A stretch of 15,622 nt of DNA from an uncultured Alistipes sp. (GTDB taxonomy: Bacteria; Bacteroidota; Bacteroidia; Bacteroidales; Rikenellaceae), in assembly GCA_937880705.1 (NCBI GenBank), contig CALGRZ010000044.1:1-15622 (forward strand), in the 5' to 3' direction. Positions 14,401-15,622 of this stretch are shown here, in pieces (position 1 is the first letter of the stretch; every line of letters begins with the position of its first letter). The notes beneath the pieces were generated by a model. The model was not told the origin of the DNA, searched no databases, and saw only the letters and a list, made by a program, of their open reading frames with translations. The translations under genes were made by a program, and so were the position numbers.

Positions 14401-14436
14401 ACTTAAGCGTCGCAGCAGCAACGCCCTGATAGTCGA

Positions 14437-15622
14437 TTACTCGAGGTCTGCCTTCAGGCCGACAACAAGGTCGTCGTAGTCGCGAAGACCTGTACCACCG
14501 GGGATAGGATTACCGGTGATGACATTCTCCTTGAGGTTAACCAAGTCATCGCTCTTAGCCTGAATAGCAGCCTCGTTGAGCACCTTGGTGGTCTCCTGGA
14601 ACGATGCAGCCGAGATGAAGCTCGAGGTCTGCAACGCAGCACGGGTAATACCCTGGAGCACCTGATTAGAGGTTGCAGGAACGATAGGACGTACCTCAAC
14701 AAGAGCCATGTCGCGACGCTTCAGTGCCGAGTTCTCATCGCGCAGCTTACGCAGCGAGATAATCTGACCTGCCTGTACGTTCTGCGAGTCACCGGCCGAG
14801 GTTACAACAACCTTGTCGTAGAGCTCGTCGTTGACATCCATGAACTCCCACTTGTCGACAACCTGATCCTCGAAGAAACGAGTATCGCCCGGATCCTCAA
14901 TCTGCACCTTCGACATCATCTGACGCACGATAACCTCGAAGTGCTTGTCGTTGATCTTCACACCCTGCATACGGTAAACCTCCTGTACCTCGTTCACGAT
15001 GTACTCCTGTACCTTCGTGGGGCCAAGGATACGCAAGATATCACCGGGCGTGATAGCACCATCCGACAGTGCCATACCTGCACGCACATAGTCGTTCTCC
15101 TGAACGATGATCTGGCGCGACAGGGGCACGAGGTAACGCTTAACATCGCCATCCTTCGAGGTGATGATAATCTCGCGGTTACCGCGCTTGATCTTACCGA
15201 AGGTTACCTCACCGTCGATCTCCGACACGATAGCGGGGTTCGAGGGGTTACGAGCCTCAAAGAGCTCGGTAACACGAGGCAGACCACCGGTGATATCGCC
15301 ACCGGTCTTACCTACGGCACGAGGAATCTTAATCAGAATATCGCCGGCGTTGATCTTGGCGTTGTTCTTCACCATGATGTGAGCCGTAACGGGAAGGTTG
15401 TATGCCTTGATCTCGTCACCATCCTTGTTTACAATCTTGATGACGGGGTTCTTGGTCTTATCCTTCGACTCGATAACTACACGCTCCGAAAGACCGGTCT
15501 GCTCGTCACGCTCCTCACGATAGGTTACACCCTCGATGATGCTGTCGTAGACGATCTTACCCTCGCTCTCGGCGATGATAACTGCGTTGTAGGGATCCCA
15601 CTCGCAGATCATATCACCCTTC
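14437..15622 (-). CDS. rpoC: DNA-directed RNA polymerase subunit beta', C-terminal part (partial)
   Basis: About 394 residues are visible and the frame enters from the right edge without a start ([16 protein letters not shown] at the border), so this is the C-terminal end of a protein normally about 1,400 residues long. The recognisable C-terminal beta' segments are [84 protein letters not shown] (split here at natural points) and IPGGTGL near the end. This subunit contributes the active centre of RNA polymerase, though the catalytic NADFDGD motif lies outside the window. The protein ends [10 protein letters not shown] with TAA at 14437-14439, followed by a terminator at 14359-14400. rpoB is expected beyond the right edge. 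Confidence 0.97.
   Translation of the reverse strand, partial: KGDMICEWDPYNAVIIAESEGKIVYDSIIEGVTYREERDEQTGLSERVVIESKDKTKNPVIKIVNKDGDEIKAYNLPVTAHIMVKNNAKINAGDILIKIPRAVGKTGGDITGGLPRVTELFEARNPSNPAIVSEIDGEVTFGKIKRGNREIIITSKDGDVKRYLVPLSRQIIVQENDYVRAGMALSDGAITPGDILRILGPTKVQEYIVNEVQEVYRMQGVKINDKHFEVIVRQMMSKVQIEDPGDTRFFEDQVVDKWEFMDVNDELYDKVVVTSAGDSQNVQAGQIISLRKLRDENSALKRRDMALVEVRPIVPATSNQVLQGITRAALQTSSFISAASFQETTKVLNEAAIQAKSDDLVNLKENVITGNPIPGGTGLRDYDDLVVGLKADLE

Overview
The window reads as chromosomal, mostly housekeeping DNA from a Bacteroidota member, most likely order Bacteroidales and plausibly Alistipes/Rikenellaceae. The evidence for the phylum is the TTTG-N19/20-TAnnTTTG promoters, mostly weak Shine-Dalgarno sites, a TamA-type Omp85 protein carrying a lipobox (TamL), a MurA with Asp in place of the usual loop Cys, a compact CstA, and the style of the partial lipoprotein at the left edge. 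The genus is a guess from the fairly GC-rich coding sequence and has not been tested.

Layout. 1-528 (-) is the start of a lipoprotein resembling the N-terminal domain of secreted Bacteroidota glycoside hydrolases. 823-2736 (+) is a long-chain acyl-CoA synthetase. It converges, across a shared hairpin, on a minus-strand gene set read murA (5859) > tdk > tsaC > hotdog thioesterase (2903). A 15-bp tandem repeat fills the murA-tdk gap. Divergent from murA is an AraC-type regulator (6132-6998), with nested inverted repeats in between. 7002-9099 (-) holds cstA and an overlapping TPR-like gene of unknown function. 9188-9818 (+) carries tRNA-Thr(CGU) and tRNA-Cys(GCA), each with its own promoter-like box and terminator. 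Between them lies a duplicated decamer-repeat array. 9968-13308 (-) is dapF > tamL. 13455-14249 (+) is an alpha/beta hydrolase. It converges on the 3' end of rpoC (14437 to the right edge, -), separated by two hairpins.

How the genes relate. MurA, DapF and TamL serve the cell envelope (peptidoglycan precursor, meso-diaminopimelate, outer-membrane protein assembly). Tdk and TsaC serve nucleotide salvage and tRNA t6A modification. The acyl-CoA synthetase and thioesterase catalyse opposing acyl-CoA steps. RpoC and the tRNAs belong to core expression.

I found no mobile element, phage gene, CRISPR array or defence system. The non-routine items are the nested dyads upstream of the AraC gene, the decamer array between the tRNAs, the intercistronic repeat upstream of tdk, the cstA-overlapping helical protein, and an atypical DapF. 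None of these proves a new system; they are leads.
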